Of a stretch of DNA of 64,000 bases, positions 26,888-36,171 are shown piece by piece. Source of the stretch: Gemmatimonadaceae bacterium (GTDB lineage: Bacteria; Gemmatimonadota; Gemmatimonadetes; Gemmatimonadales; Gemmatimonadaceae); the NCBI GenBank assembly GCA_019186945.1, contig JABAQJ010000002.1, forward strand, positions 461,897-525,896, in the 5' to 3' direction. The notes under the pieces are model-generated. The model was not told the DNA's origin and did not search any database. It saw only the letters and a program-made list of their open reading frames with translations. Both the position numbers and the translations under genes were made by a program. The number at the start of each line of letters is the position of its first letter. Position 1 is the first letter of the stretch.

Positions 26888-27639
26888 ACGCGCAATTCGT
26901 ACAGGAGAATGCCGGCCGCGACGGCGACGTTGAGCGATTCCACGTCTGGCGAAATCGGCAACGCGATGAGTCTGTCGGCAGCGTCCTCCACATGTCGCGA
27001 TAGACCGGCGCCTTCGTTTCCGACGGCGAGGGCAAGCCGCGTTGGCACCACGGACGGAAGAGGCGACCCCTTGGCATCCGCGGCCCAGAGCGGCGTCTCG
27101 GTTTCACGCAGGAACGGATCGAGCTCTTCCCACGTAACATGCATCGCCAGATGACGGAAGTGCGCACCCATTGAGCTACGGACGACTTTCGCGTTCCAGA
27201 CGTCAACGGTTCCCGGCAGGGCCAGTGTGGCAGTCGCCCCGAGGGCCGCAGCCGTACGAAGGAGCGTGCCGACATTGCCTGGATCCTGGACGGAATCCAG
27301 CACGAGTAGCCGCGTTGACGGCCGTTCGCGCAGGTCGGCTAGCGTCCGTGATGGGATTCGGGCGATCGCCAGCACACCCTGCGGCGATTCGGTTTCCGTT
27401 GCGGATTGAAAGTCGCGATCGTTCACGTCTGCGATCTCGACGCGACGTTCGGCGACGATGGCTCGGAGCGCGACGCCACGCGGCGATTCTGACAGTCTTG
27501 GCGCCGTCAGAACGCCGACGACTTCCAATGGAGATCGAAACAATTCCTCGGTCGCGCGCACTCCTTCCACCACGAACAACGCGTCGCGTTGGCGTGCCTT
27601 GCGGCGTCTCAAGTCCCGGGCTAAGGTCAAAATGCGCAT
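26884..27639 (-). CDS. SpoU/TrmH-family RNA 2'-O-methyltransferase
   Basis: The protein has 251 residues from ATG 27639. An N-terminal substrate-binding domain is followed by the SPOUT knot with its three motifs: VLDSVQDPGNVGTLLRTAAA, LALAVGNEGAGLSRH and ISPDVESLNVAVAAGILLYE. It methylates ribose in rRNA or tRNA; specificity is uncertain (RlmB- or TrmH-like). A longer frame runs antisense across the M48 gene and was rejected. It is the first gene of the minus-strand run towards 19599 and is divergent from the M48 lipoprotein by 60 bp. Confidence 0.9.
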   Translation of the reverse strand: MRILTLARDLRRRKARQRDALFVVEGVRATEELFRSPLEVVGVLTAPRLSESPRGVALRAIVAERRVEIADVNDRDFQSATETESPQGVLAIARIPSRTLADLRERPSTRLLVLDSVQDPGNVGTLLRTAAALGATATLALPGTVDVWNAKVVRSSMGAHFRHLAMHVTWEELDPFLRETETPLWAADAKGSPLPSVVPTRLALAVGNEGAGLSRHVEDAADRLIALPISPDVESLNVAVAAGILLYELRV

Positions 27640-27699
27640 CGGTCTCTTGGCGGATAGAGCAGGTCGGTGGCCGACCGCTGCGTTTTCCTTCGAGGTAAT

Positions 27700-28488
27700 A
27701 TGACGCGTTTTGTCGTCGTCGGAGCGCTCGCACTTGTGGCTGGCTGCGCGATATCGACGCAGCAGGAAGTCGACATGGGGAAGCAGTACGCGCAGCAGAT
27801 CAACGCGCAACTGCCGATTATCCGTGACCCCGAGGTAAATCGCTACATCAATGTGCTCGGGGACTCGATCGCCCGCGTTGCCGACGAACGTTCCCTCGAC
27901 TGGCACTTCGCCATCGTCGACAGCAAGGAAGTGAACGCGTTCGCTGTGCCGGGTGGGTTCGTGTACGTCAATCGAGGTCTGATCGAGCGTGCGACGAAGC
28001 TCGATATGCTGGCAGGAGTACTGGGCCATGAGATCGGGCACGTCACCCAGCGGCACTCGGTCAAACAGATGCAGAAGGCGCAGGGAGCGGACATCGGGAT
28101 ATCGCTGGCGTGCATACTCACCGGCGTTTGCAACAATGGAGTGGCGAACGCAGCCATCCAGGTCGGAGGCGCAGCGGTGTTCGCCAGGTTCAGTCGCGCG
28201 GACGAAGCGGATGCGGATCGCGTGGGAGTCCAGTATGTGATGCGTGCGGGAATCGACCCGCGAGGCATACCGGAGATGTTCCAGGTACTGCTGGACGAAC
28301 GGAAGACGGCACCCGGCGCACTGGACGCGTTCTTTCAGACGCATCCGATCGAAGAGAGCCGTATCGCTGCGACCGAGGCTCAGATTGCCGGTATTGACCC
28401 TGCAGTGCTGAACTCTCTCACCAGGGATTCGCCGCGCTACCAGGAGTTCAGGCGGCGACTGACGTCGCTGCCTTCGCCGAGGCGCTGA
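27700..28488 (+). CDS. M48-family metalloprotease lipoprotein
   Basis: The protein has 262 residues from ATG 27700 with ribosome site GAGG 5 bp upstream. The lipobox is L-V-A-G-C (Cys16). A HEIGH zinc motif lies at 110-114, and a second Glu is present in ADEADADRVGVQYV. MQKAQGADIG and a short hydrophobic stretch follow the motif. It resembles BepA/LoiP-like periplasmic proteases that maintain outer-membrane protein quality. A GC-rich hairpin terminator follows at 28493-28526. Confidence 0.92.
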   Translation: MTRFVVVGALALVAGCAISTQQEVDMGKQYAQQINAQLPIIRDPEVNRYINVLGDSIARVADERSLDWHFAIVDSKEVNAFAVPGGFVYVNRGLIERATKLDMLAGVLGHEIGHVTQRHSVKQMQKAQGADIGISLACILTGVCNNGVANAAIQVGGAAVFARFSRADEADADRVGVQYVMRAGIDPRGIPEMFQVLLDERKTAPGALDAFFQTHPIEESRIAATEAQIAGIDPAVLNSLTRDSPRYQEFRRRLTSLPSPRR

Positions 28489-28492
28489 CAAG

Positions 28493-28526
28493 CGACGCGC
28501 CGCTCCCGGACGGGGACGGCGCGTCG
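28493..28526. terminator. Bidirectional terminator hairpin
   Basis: CGACGCGCCG (28493-28502) pairs with CGGCGCGTCG (28517-28526) around a 14-nt loop. It sits exactly between the convergent M48 and surface-lipoprotein genes. There is no strong T-run. Confidence 0.6.
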
Positions 28527-28537
28527 TGCATCAGTCG

Positions 28538-30913
28538 CTAGTTGACGGTGATGGTCTTCGCCAGCGTGTTGTTCGAGCTTGCAGGATCCGGCTGTTGCGC
28601 GATGACGCTGATGGTCTTGTTGAAGGTTCCGCGTTGCGCGGCCTTGAGCGTCAGCGTGAGCACGGCGTTCGCACCCGATGCCATACCCGGGAGAGTGCAG
28701 GTCAGGCCGCTGGCGCTGGCAGTGCAGGATGCGCCCACAACGCCGAGGTACTGGAAACCGCCAACAGGTTGAAACGTCACAGTCGCTCCCGTACTGATCG
28801 TCGGGCCGTGGTTGGTAACGCGGAATCCAACGGTGAACACCTGGTTAAGGGTGAGTGGGGGCGGCCCCTTGGAGATCTTCACGTCGAGGTCGGTGCTGCC
28901 GTCGTTGTCCGCGATATTCGCGACGAGTAGAGCGACCGGCGCGTTGTTGTAGCTGGCGTCAGCGCTGGACACGACATGGGTGACCGAACCAGTATGCGGT
29001 GGTTCGATCGCGGCATCGTCCACGGCCGTAGCCGTTATGAACTGCGGCATCTGCCAGGCCGACGGCGTGAAGACGAGCGCTGGCGCGGCCGTAAGCTGTG
29101 CATCCGGGGTTGGCGTCACGGTGACGCTGGATGTCGGTGCGTGATCGAGACACACGGCGTAGGAGGATCCCGGCTGGCCTTCTGCGAGCGCGAGCGGATT
29201 GGACCCGATCGATACCTTGGCCGTCGGATCGTATCCTGCGAGCGACACCTTCTTCGGTGCGATATTCTGGTAGATCGTTCGGAAAGCGTGCCCCGCCCCT
29301 GGTGTCAATCCAGTCACGGTCGAGAACGCCCCGGAGCCTCCAGCCGACGAGTGCAGTAGCACGTCGTAGACGAGCCCGCAGCTGGCACTCGCCGGTGTTC
29401 CCACGATACTCAGCGTTCCGTTCATGGTCGCTTGCCCGCTCACCACGAGTTGATCGTACGTGACACCGGCCTGCGACCCGGCGACATCGATCGTCAGGGT
29501 TCCCGTGGCATCGGGAGAGAAACCCGTGACGTTCAGCGTTCCGATCGGATCGCCAGGATCAACAGTGCCGCCGTTAGTGACGGCGACGGTCGAGACCGAA
29601 CCGGTACCGCGGAGGTGTCCTCCGTTGATGATCAGTGAAACGAGCGAGGCCATCGTCCCGCCGGCATGCGACCGGTACGTCGCACCGGACGTCACGTGGA
29701 ACTGCGAACCGCCCACGGCCCCCACGATCCCATAGTTGTCGAAGAACCCGGCGGCCTTCTCGAAGTACACGACGCCGTTCAGCTCGAACGTGCCGTGGTT
29801 CTCGATGTCGATCGCGTAGTGGAACGCCTGCGGCGTAACGACCTTCGGCTTCACGGCTCCGTTGTTCACCAGAGTGCCGCTTCCCGCGATCGTCACGTTC
29901 GTACCGCTGAAGCTATACATGTTGGGCCGAACGATCCCATCGACCACGGGGCTGCCGTTCCACGTGATGCTGCTGTTGCCGGGCTGGCCAGGTCCCGTGA
30001 TCCACAGTGTCGTTCCCGATGGCACGTCGCCCGTAATGCTGGTGGCCCCCGCCGACGTGGCGGCAATGGCGATTTCCTGCGCTCCGGCGAGCGACGCTGC
30101 GAGGACAAGGGACGCGCCGTTCAGTCGAACGACCGGGAGCTGCGTCGATGGCGAGAGTGCGATCGTACCCCCGGAGAGCGTGTACGTCCCGGATCGCATG
30201 GCGAGAACGGCCTGAGTGGGGGCGGACACGGATCCGCCAGACTGCGTGAAGCTGGCGGCTCCGGTGGATGCCAGGATCTCGATGCCCGTACCACCGGCCA
30301 ATGTTATCGCTCCGGAATTGACGTACACACCTGCGACCTTGTCCAGCGTCAGCAGTCCCGTGATGTTCATGCTGCCAGTGTTCGTCAGGTCCGACGTCAG
30401 CGTGTTACCCAGGCTGCAATTGCCGCATAAGGTGGCCACGTTGATGGTTCCGGCGTTGGTCACACCGGCTCCTGCCGATACCTTGGCGCCCCCAGTGAGG
30501 TTGTAGCTGAATGTTGCGCCCGTGGCGATGTCGATTGCCATCGTCACGTCGAAAAGAACGTCTGCGCCCGCCATGGTGAGCGTAGGGTTCGCGCCGCCCC
30601 CACCCAGAGTCAATCCGGTGACCGCCACGGGTGTCGCATCGTTGGCGGGGTTCATGGTCACGGTATACGCGCCGGCGGCATCGACGCACACGACGTCAGA
30701 CCCGCCCGGGACAACGGCCGGGCTCCACTTGGTGCTGTCGAACCAGTTCCCCGACACGCCACTCGCCCAATGGACGGTACAGGCCGGATTCGAGATGACG
30801 TGACTCCCCCATGGCCCGGCATTCTCATCCCGAAGAGACGTTCCGACTGGAGAGTCGGAGCACGCCAGGCCAAATGCCGCCACGACAGCCACGGTTGCAC
30901 ATACGCGCCTCAT
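28538..30913 (-). CDS. Large surface lipoprotein with Calx-beta-like and DUF11 domains
   Basis: The protein has 791 residues from ATG 30913, with GGAGA 6 bp upstream. The lipobox is F-G-L-A-C. The N-terminal part begins with a GNWFDSTKWSPAVVPGGSD motif typical of right-handed beta-helix surface proteins. It continues as Gly/Thr-rich repeats of short strands to about residue 550. A Calx-beta-like segment (LALAEGQPGSSYAVCL ... VVSSADASYNN) and a C-terminal DUF11/CARDB-type domain (FTVGFRVTNHGPTISTGATV) follow. It is probably displayed at the cell surface for adhesion or matrix binding. It is divergent from the ECF sigma/kinase pair, sharing the 169-bp promoter region with them. Confidence 0.85.
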   Translation of the reverse strand: MRRVCATVAVVAAFGLACSDSPVGTSLRDENAGPWGSHVISNPACTVHWASGVSGNWFDSTKWSPAVVPGGSDVVCVDAAGAYTVTMNPANDATPVAVTGLTLGGGGANPTLTMAGADVLFDVTMAIDIATGATFSYNLTGGAKVSAGAGVTNAGTINVATLCGNCSLGNTLTSDLTNTGSMNITGLLTLDKVAGVYVNSGAITLAGGTGIEILASTGAASFTQSGGSVSAPTQAVLAMRSGTYTLSGGTIALSPSTQLPVVRLNGASLVLAASLAGAQEIAIAATSAGATSITGDVPSGTTLWITGPGQPGNSSITWNGSPVVDGIVRPNMYSFSGTNVTIAGSGTLVNNGAVKPKVVTPQAFHYAIDIENHGTFELNGVVYFEKAAGFFDNYGIVGAVGGSQFHVTSGATYRSHAGGTMASLVSLIINGGHLRGTGSVSTVAVTNGGTVDPGDPIGTLNVTGFSPDATGTLTIDVAGSQAGVTYDQLVVSGQATMNGTLSIVGTPASASCGLVYDVLLHSSAGGSGAFSTVTGLTPGAGHAFRTIYQNIAPKKVSLAGYDPTAKVSIGSNPLALAEGQPGSSYAVCLDHAPTSSVTVTPTPDAQLTAAPALVFTPSAWQMPQFITATAVDDAAIEPPHTGSVTHVVSSADASYNNAPVALLVANIADNDGSTDLDVKISKGPPPLTLNQVFTVGFRVTNHGPTISTGATVTFQPVGGFQYLGVVGASCTASASGLTCTLPGMASGANAVLTLTLKAAQRGTFNKTISVIAQQPDPASSNNTLAKTITVN

Positions 30914-31082
30914 GAGTCTTCTCCGCGCAAGGGTGAATCGACTTCTCCGGCTTGCGATGCCCGCCCGTCGCGCGCTCGGCGCCGATAACGCGCAATTCGG
31001 GTGTCGATTCGGCTCATCTCCCATTGCGACACCTCGGAAGAGGCCGTAGCGTCGGGTTGCGAACCCCTTCCTTCTAGTGTGG

Positions 31083-31658
31083 ATGGCTCCCGAAGACAGT
31101 CAGGACGTCACGTCGCTACTCCTCGATCTGCAGCATGGCCGGCCAGAGGCCATGGACGATCTCATCCCGCTGGTCTACTCGCAGCTGCGCACACTGGCCG
31201 CCAGCTACCTGCGGAACGAACAACGCCAGCATACGCTGCAACCCACGGCGCTGGTCCACGAAGCCTTCCTCCGGCTTGTCGATCAGCGGACGGCCACATG
31301 GCAGAACCGCGCCCATTTCCTTGGCGTCGCCGCGCAGGTCATGCGCCGCATCCTGGTCGACCATGCACGGCGTCGAACCGCCGGGAAGCGCGGTGGGGGG
31401 AAGATCGTTACGCTCGACGAGGAACTGACGCCGCAGGCGGAACGGCTCGACCTCGTGCGGGTGGATGAAGCGCTAGATGAACTGAAGGCCGTCGACGAGC
31501 GGCAGGCGCGGGTGGTCGAATTGCGCTATTTTGGCGGGCTTTCCATCGAGGAGACTGCACAAGTCCTCGACGTCTCCCCGGCCACGGTCAAGCGGGACTG
31601 GGTTCTGGCCAAAGCGTGGCTCTTCCGCGCCCTGAGGGACGGACAGGACACGTCGTGA
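31083..31658 (+). CDS. ECF-type RNA polymerase sigma factor
   Basis: The protein has 191 residues from ATG 31083 (a GTG lies two codons earlier). Sigma region 2 has DLIPLVYSQLRTLAASYLRN and TALVHEAFLRLVDQ, followed by HFLGVAAQVMRRILVDHAR. Region 4 has LKAVDERQARVVELRYFGGL and SIEETAQVLDVSPATVKRDW. The layout matches the ECF group found beside TPR-containing Ser/Thr kinases, where no anti-sigma gene is present. The kinase gene follows after 56 bp. Phosphorylation by that kinase as the control step is inferred from this pairing in the literature. Confidence 0.92.
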   Translation: MAPEDSQDVTSLLLDLQHGRPEAMDDLIPLVYSQLRTLAASYLRNEQRQHTLQPTALVHEAFLRLVDQRTATWQNRAHFLGVAAQVMRRILVDHARRRTAGKRGGGKIVTLDEELTPQAERLDLVRVDEALDELKAVDERQARVVELRYFGGLSIEETAQVLDVSPATVKRDWVLAKAWLFRALRDGQDTS

Positions 31659-31714
31659 GCCGATCGCGCCCCGGAAATGCGCGTTAACCGACGGCTCGAC
31701 TTCCCCACGCAACA

Positions 31715-34318
31715 ATGACCGTTTCCCCTGAACGCTGGCAGGTCATCAAGACAGTCTTCGGCGAGTCGCTCGATGTCGACGCAGCGGAGCGAGCGGACTT
31801 CGTAGCCGCACGCGCCGGCGGCGACCGCGAAGTTGAACGCGAGGTCAACAGTCTGCTCCTCGCCCTCGCGCAGGAGGCCGATCTGTTCGAGCGGCCGGCT
31901 CTTGCCTCACTCACCGTTGACGATGCCGCGGACTTCCCGCCACCTGCAACGCTGCTTGGGCGCCGAGTCGGGTCGTACGATGTACTGCGCGAGATCGGGC
32001 ATGGCGGCATGGGCGTGGTATACGAGGCGGCGCGCGCGGACGATCAGTTCAGGATGCGCGTCGCCATCAAGACGATCTGGCGCGGTATCGAGAGTGCGGC
32101 AATCGTCGGCCGCTTCCGCCAGGAGCGCCAGATCCTCGCCGCGCTTTCCCATCCCAACATCGCGGCATTGCTGGATGGCGGTGTGACGGACGATGGGCAG
32201 CCGTACCTGGTAATGGAGTACGTGGACGGCGCACCCATCGACTCCTGGTGCGACCAGCGACTCCTTCCGGTCCGCCAGCGTATCGGCCTGTTTCGCCAGG
32301 TTTGCGATGCCGTCCAGTACGCGCATCGCAACCTGATCGTGCACCGCGACCTCAAGCCCGGGAACATCCTCGTCACTGCCGACGGCACGGTAAAGCTGCT
32401 GGACTTCGGTATCGCGAAGCTGCTCGGCAACCGCGAGGATGGCACGGACTCCATCACTCGTGGCGCTTTGCATCCGCTGACGACGGTCTATGCCAGCCCC
32501 GAACAGGTCCGTGGCGAGACCATCACCACGGCCTCGGACGTGTATTCGTTAGGCGTCGTGCTCTACGAACTCCTGGCCGGCCGGCCGCCGTTTGCGCAGA
32601 ACGACCTTTCGCCGCTGGAACTGCAGCGGCATATCAGCGACGAGCCCCCACGACGGCCGTCCGGCGCGGTCACTGCGGTGACGGCCTCACGAACCGGAGA
32701 GCCCACGCCGATGAAGCTGGCACGACAGCTCGAAGGTGAACTCGACGCCATCGTCCTCATGGCGCTGCGGAAGGAGCCCGAGCGTCGCTATTCCTCGGTC
32801 GAGTTGCTGTCGCAGGATCTCGACAGGTACCTCGCCGACCTGCCGGTGGTCGCCCGTCCGGACACGATCGGCTACCGCGCGCGAAAGTTCGTCCGCCGCC
32901 ATGGCGCCGCGGTGGCGGCGGGCGCGGTGGCCGCGGTCGCCCTGCTCGCCGGGAGCATTGGCACCGCGATGCAGGCGCGAGTCGCCGAACGCGAACGTGA
33001 CCGCGCGCGAACCGAGGCCGCCGCCGCCCAGCGCGAACGGGAAAACGCCGAGCAGGTCAGTCAGTTCCTGCAGGGCGTCATCGCCACGGCCGACCCGTCC
33101 TGGGACGCACCGACACAGCGGCTTGGCGGCGACTCGGCCAACAACGCCATGCTCGATGCCGTCGCCCGCCGCGTCGATTCGGAGTTGCTCGGTGTGCCAC
33201 AGGTGCGTGCCACGATCCTGCGCACGTTAGGCAGGGCGAATGCCGCACGCGCCCGTGTGGCGGTGGCCGAGACGCAGCTCACCGGCGCCCTTGCCCTGCA
33301 CCGCCAACAGAACGATGCCAGCGGACTCCGGGACGTCGCGATCGACCTTGCCGCCCTCGGTTCGTTGTACGGTCAGGTAGGACGCCTCACGACGGCGGAC
33401 TCCGTTTTCCGATTGTCAGCGGAGACTCTGGGTCGTCTTGGCGATTCCTCATCCATCGATTTCGCTCGTACGTCGAACGACTGGGGCCTGGTGGCGTTGG
33501 CGCAGGGTCGCGTCCGCGACGCCGCACCCCGCATCGACGCCACGCTCCGCGCCCTGCGCGGGCTCGGCCGCGACACCACGGGAGAATACGCGATAGCTAT
33601 GGGCAATGCCGCACTCATCGCGGACAACCTCGGCCGAATCGACGAGGCCGAGCGGCTCTATCGCAGCAGCCTCGCTGTCTTCGCGCGCGTCCGCGGCCGC
33701 GACTTCTACGAACGTGGCTTCTCGTTGCACAACCTTGCCATCGTTCTCACACTCAAAGAACAGCACGCGGAGGCGCTGTCCCTGATGGCCGCCGCCGACA
33801 GCGTGTGGACATTCTTCCTGGGCGCGAATCATCCCAATGTGGCGGTTAGTCAGATCGGTCTCGCCAAGGTTCTGCACCAGGCGGGTCGGGACTCGGCGGC
33901 GCTATCGCATCTTCTTCGCGCCGAAAACATCCTGCGACGAAACAACATGCCGAAGGACCATCCGGATATGGCACGGCTGGATGCGGTCTATGGCCAGGTC
34001 TTGCTTGGTCTGGGTCGACTGGACGCAGCCGAGCGCCGCCTCGCTCACGCGATCGCCATTCGTCGTGTTACGCTGAAGCCGCGCGACTGGCGTTTGGGGG
34101 ACGTCCTTGGCTCGATGGGTGCCGTTCTGGTCGCCAGGCATCGTTATGCAGACGCGGAACCCATGCTTCGCGAGAGCTACTCGATGCTCGATGAGGAGTT
34201 CGGACCGCTACACCCCCGAACCGTTCTCATGGCCAGAAACCTGATCCTGCTGTACGATGGATGGAACAGGCGGGCTACTGCCGACTCGATCCGCGCCACC
34301 CTGGCCAAGGCGAGGTAG
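31715..34318 (+). CDS. Ser/Thr protein kinase with membrane segment and TPR repeats
   Basis: The 867-residue protein has a short helical N-terminal region that precedes the kinase domain: IGHGGMGVVYEA (Gly loop), VAIKTIW (Lys), VHRDLKPGNILV (catalytic) and LLDFGIAKLL (metal). A membrane helix follows near 395-415 (VAAGAVAAVALLAGSIGT), then an external region with several TPR units (GRIDEAERLYRSSLAVF, QHAEALSLMAAADSVW). It is a transmembrane sensor kinase, presumably coupled to the preceding ECF sigma factor. The last 111 bp overlap antisense with the end of the nucleoside-phosphorylase gene. Two CGTTAGGC copies lie in it (32547, 33225). Confidence 0.93.
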   Translation: MTVSPERWQVIKTVFGESLDVDAAERADFVAARAGGDREVEREVNSLLLALAQEADLFERPALASLTVDDAADFPPPATLLGRRVGSYDVLREIGHGGMGVVYEAARADDQFRMRVAIKTIWRGIESAAIVGRFRQERQILAALSHPNIAALLDGGVTDDGQPYLVMEYVDGAPIDSWCDQRLLPVRQRIGLFRQVCDAVQYAHRNLIVHRDLKPGNILVTADGTVKLLDFGIAKLLGNREDGTDSITRGALHPLTTVYASPEQVRGETITTASDVYSLGVVLYELLAGRPPFAQNDLSPLELQRHISDEPPRRPSGAVTAVTASRTGEPTPMKLARQLEGELDAIVLMALRKEPERRYSSVELLSQDLDRYLADLPVVARPDTIGYRARKFVRRHGAAVAAGAVAAVALLAGSIGTAMQARVAERERDRARTEAAAAQRERENAEQVSQFLQGVIATADPSWDAPTQRLGGDSANNAMLDAVARRVDSELLGVPQVRATILRTLGRANAARARVAVAETQLTGALALHRQQNDASGLRDVAIDLAALGSLYGQVGRLTTADSVFRLSAETLGRLGDSSSIDFARTSNDWGLVALAQGRVRDAAPRIDATLRALRGLGRDTTGEYAIAMGNAALIADNLGRIDEAERLYRSSLAVFARVRGRDFYERGFSLHNLAIVLTLKEQHAEALSLMAAADSVWTFFLGANHPNVAVSQIGLAKVLHQAGRDSAALSHLLRAENILRRNNMPKDHPDMARLDAVYGQVLLGLGRLDAAERRLAHAIAIRRVTLKPRDWRLGDVLGSMGAVLVARHRYADAEPMLRESYSMLDEEFGPLHPRTVLMARNLILLYDGWNRRATADSIRATLAKAR

Positions 34319-35119
34319 GGCAGCAACGAAGTCGATCACGAGTTGCTCGAAGCGCGCCGCCGCGTGGCGTGTCGCGCGGAGGACATCGGCATGATCGACC
34401 TTCCCTGGAGACATTCCCGCGGCCGGGTTCGTGATGCAACTGACGGCGGCCACCCGCATCCCGAGCGCCCGGGCCACCAGCACCTCCGGCACCGTCGACA
34501 TGCCGACCGCGTCCGCGCCCAGGCGGTCCAGCATCCGCACCTCAGCGGGCGTCTCGTACGCCGGTCCCTGCAAACCGGCGTACACGCCGTCGTGCAGGCG
34601 CAGGCCCCGGGCCCGCGCGCACTCGTGCAGCAGCGCACCGAGCTCGACGTCGTACGGCGCCGACATGTCCGGGAACCGGACCTGACCCATGCCAACGGGA
34701 CCGATCAGCGGATTCGTCCACATCAGGTTGATGTGATCCCGGATCACCATCAGGTCGCCTGCGCCCATGCTTCGCCGGATGCCGCCGGCGGCATTCGACA
34801 GCAGGAGGACTCTGGCGCCTAACGCATGAACGAGGCTTACCGGAAAACCCGCCCGCTCCGCCGAATGTCCCTCGTACATGTGAAAACGTCCCGCCAGCGC
34901 CAGTACGGGGCGACCGCCGAGCCGTCCGGAGATAAGTTCGCCGGCGTGGCCATCTACGGCCGGCACCGCGAATCCCTCGATGTCACGGTACGGCACGGTC
35001 CCCAATCGCTCGATGCGATCAGCCAGGCCGCCAAGCCCCGAGCCGAGAACGATGGCGAGGTCCGGCGGCGTTGCTTCGAGTCGCTCGCGAAGAGTAACCG
35101 CGACCGCCGCAGCGTTCAT
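34208..35119 (-). CDS. Purine nucleoside phosphorylase
   Basis: The 303-residue protein starts at ATG 35119, which overlaps the adenosine deaminase stop (ATGA). Class II trimeric PNP motifs are present: LAIVLGSGLGGLADRI, AGRFHMYEGHS, LLSNAAGGIRRSMGAGDLMV, GLQGPAYETPAEVRML and VGMSTVPEVLVA. It phosphorolyses inosine and guanosine and their deoxy forms to base plus (deoxy)ribose-1-phosphate. The last 35 or so residues (LGQGGADRVGSSPPV onward) exceed the family length and are read antisense to the kinase gene. This suggests loss of the original stop. It is the last gene of the nucleotide-salvage operon. Confidence 0.93.
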   Translation of the reverse strand: MNAAAVAVTLRERLEATPPDLAIVLGSGLGGLADRIERLGTVPYRDIEGFAVPAVDGHAGELISGRLGGRPVLALAGRFHMYEGHSAERAGFPVSLVHALGARVLLLSNAAGGIRRSMGAGDLMVIRDHINLMWTNPLIGPVGMGQVRFPDMSAPYDVELGALLHECARARGLRLHDGVYAGLQGPAYETPAEVRMLDRLGADAVGMSTVPEVLVARALGMRVAAVSCITNPAAGMSPGKVDHADVLRATRHAAARFEQLVIDFVAALPRLGQGGADRVGSSPPVPSIVQQDQVSGHENGSGV

Positions 35120-36171
35120 GGCCCGCGACGCAGCAACGCGATCGCCGCTTCCGCTTCCGCCACCAGGCGGCGGCGCTCTGCTTCCGGAAGAAACGCGCTC
35201 TCGAATCCGTTGAGCGCGATGCGCGCCAGCTCCTCGAACGTACAATCGAGGGCCCTTGCAGCGTGTTCGTACTCGTCGACAAGTGTCACACCGCTCATCA
35301 GCCGGTTGTCGGTATTCAACACGACATTCATGCCGCGATCGATGTACGCCCGCGCCGGATGCGCCTCGTACGACCGGGCCGCCCGCGTCTGGACGTTGCT
35401 GGTAAGGCATATCTCGAGCGGGATGTGAGCGTCCAGCACCTCGTCGGCGAGCGCGTCGTCGTCGATCAGGTGTGTGGCGTGCCCCAGTCGCTGCACTCCG
35501 CAGACGTGGAGCGCCTGCCTCACGGAGCCGGCGCCATCCCCTTCCCCGGCATGGCAGGTGCATGCCAGCCCATGCCGGCGAGCGTACGCGAATGCTTCGG
35601 CGTGATCGGCGGCCGGATGGTTGCGCTCGGCTCCCGCCAGATCGAACCCGACGACGCCCATGTCACGACAGTCGACCGCCAGCTTCGCCAGATCGAGGGA
35701 TACCGCCGGTTCCCACGTCCGCAGCGCACAGACGATGATGCGTCCCACGATGCCAAACTCGCGCTCGGCTCGGGCCAGGCCGCGCATCGGCGCCGCGACC
35801 GTCTCTTCCAGCGACAGGCCGCCTTGCCGGTTCAGGACGGGCGCAAAGCGCGTCTCGATGTATCGAACGCCCTCTCTTGCCGCATCCTCCGCCAGCTCAT
35901 ACGCGATCCGTTCGAGGGCATCCGCGGTCTGCATCACGGAGAGCGTCACGCCGAAACGTTCGAGATACTCCTCCAGGTTCTCCGCCTGTCGGACGACCAT
36001 GTATTCGCCGAGCGCCTCGGCGTCGTCGCGGGGCATCGGTACTCGATACTCGCGACCGAGTTCGAGCAGCGTCGCCGGTCGCACCGAACCGTCGAGGTGA
36101 CAGTGCAGCTCGGCCTTGGGGAGACGTTCGAGGAGCGTACGTGTGATGACCGGCGCCACGCCGTGACTCAC
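35116..36171 (-). CDS. add: Adenosine deaminase
   Basis: The 351-residue protein starts at GTG 36171, which overlaps the preceding small gene (GTGA). Zinc-hydrolase motifs are AELHCHLDGSVRP (HxH), ACTCHAGEGDGAGS (His and catalytic Glu), RLGHATHLIDDD and VVLNTDNRLMSGV (Asp ligand). It deaminates adenosine and deoxyadenosine to (deoxy)inosine, which the coupled phosphorylase then splits. The two genes share four bases. No signal peptide is present, so it acts in the cytoplasm. An adenine-deaminase-like specificity is possible but the length favours adenosine. Confidence 0.93.
   Translation of the reverse strand: MSHGVAPVITRTLLERLPKAELHCHLDGSVRPATLLELGREYRVPMPRDDAEALGEYMVVRQAENLEEYLERFGVTLSVMQTADALERIAYELAEDAAREGVRYIETRFAPVLNRQGGLSLEETVAAPMRGLARAEREFGIVGRIIVCALRTWEPAVSLDLAKLAVDCRDMGVVGFDLAGAERNHPAADHAEAFAYARRHGLACTCHAGEGDGAGSVRQALHVCGVQRLGHATHLIDDDALADEVLDAHIPLEICLTSNVQTRAARSYEAHPARAYIDRGMNVVLNTDNRLMSGVTLVDEYEHAARALDCTFEELARIALNGFESAFLPEAERRRLVAEAEAAIALLRRGP

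Noticed and set aside
27640-28491. N-terminal extension of the SpoU methyltransferase frame
   Set aside because: It lies antisense to the M48 protease; the family length and domain start at 27639.
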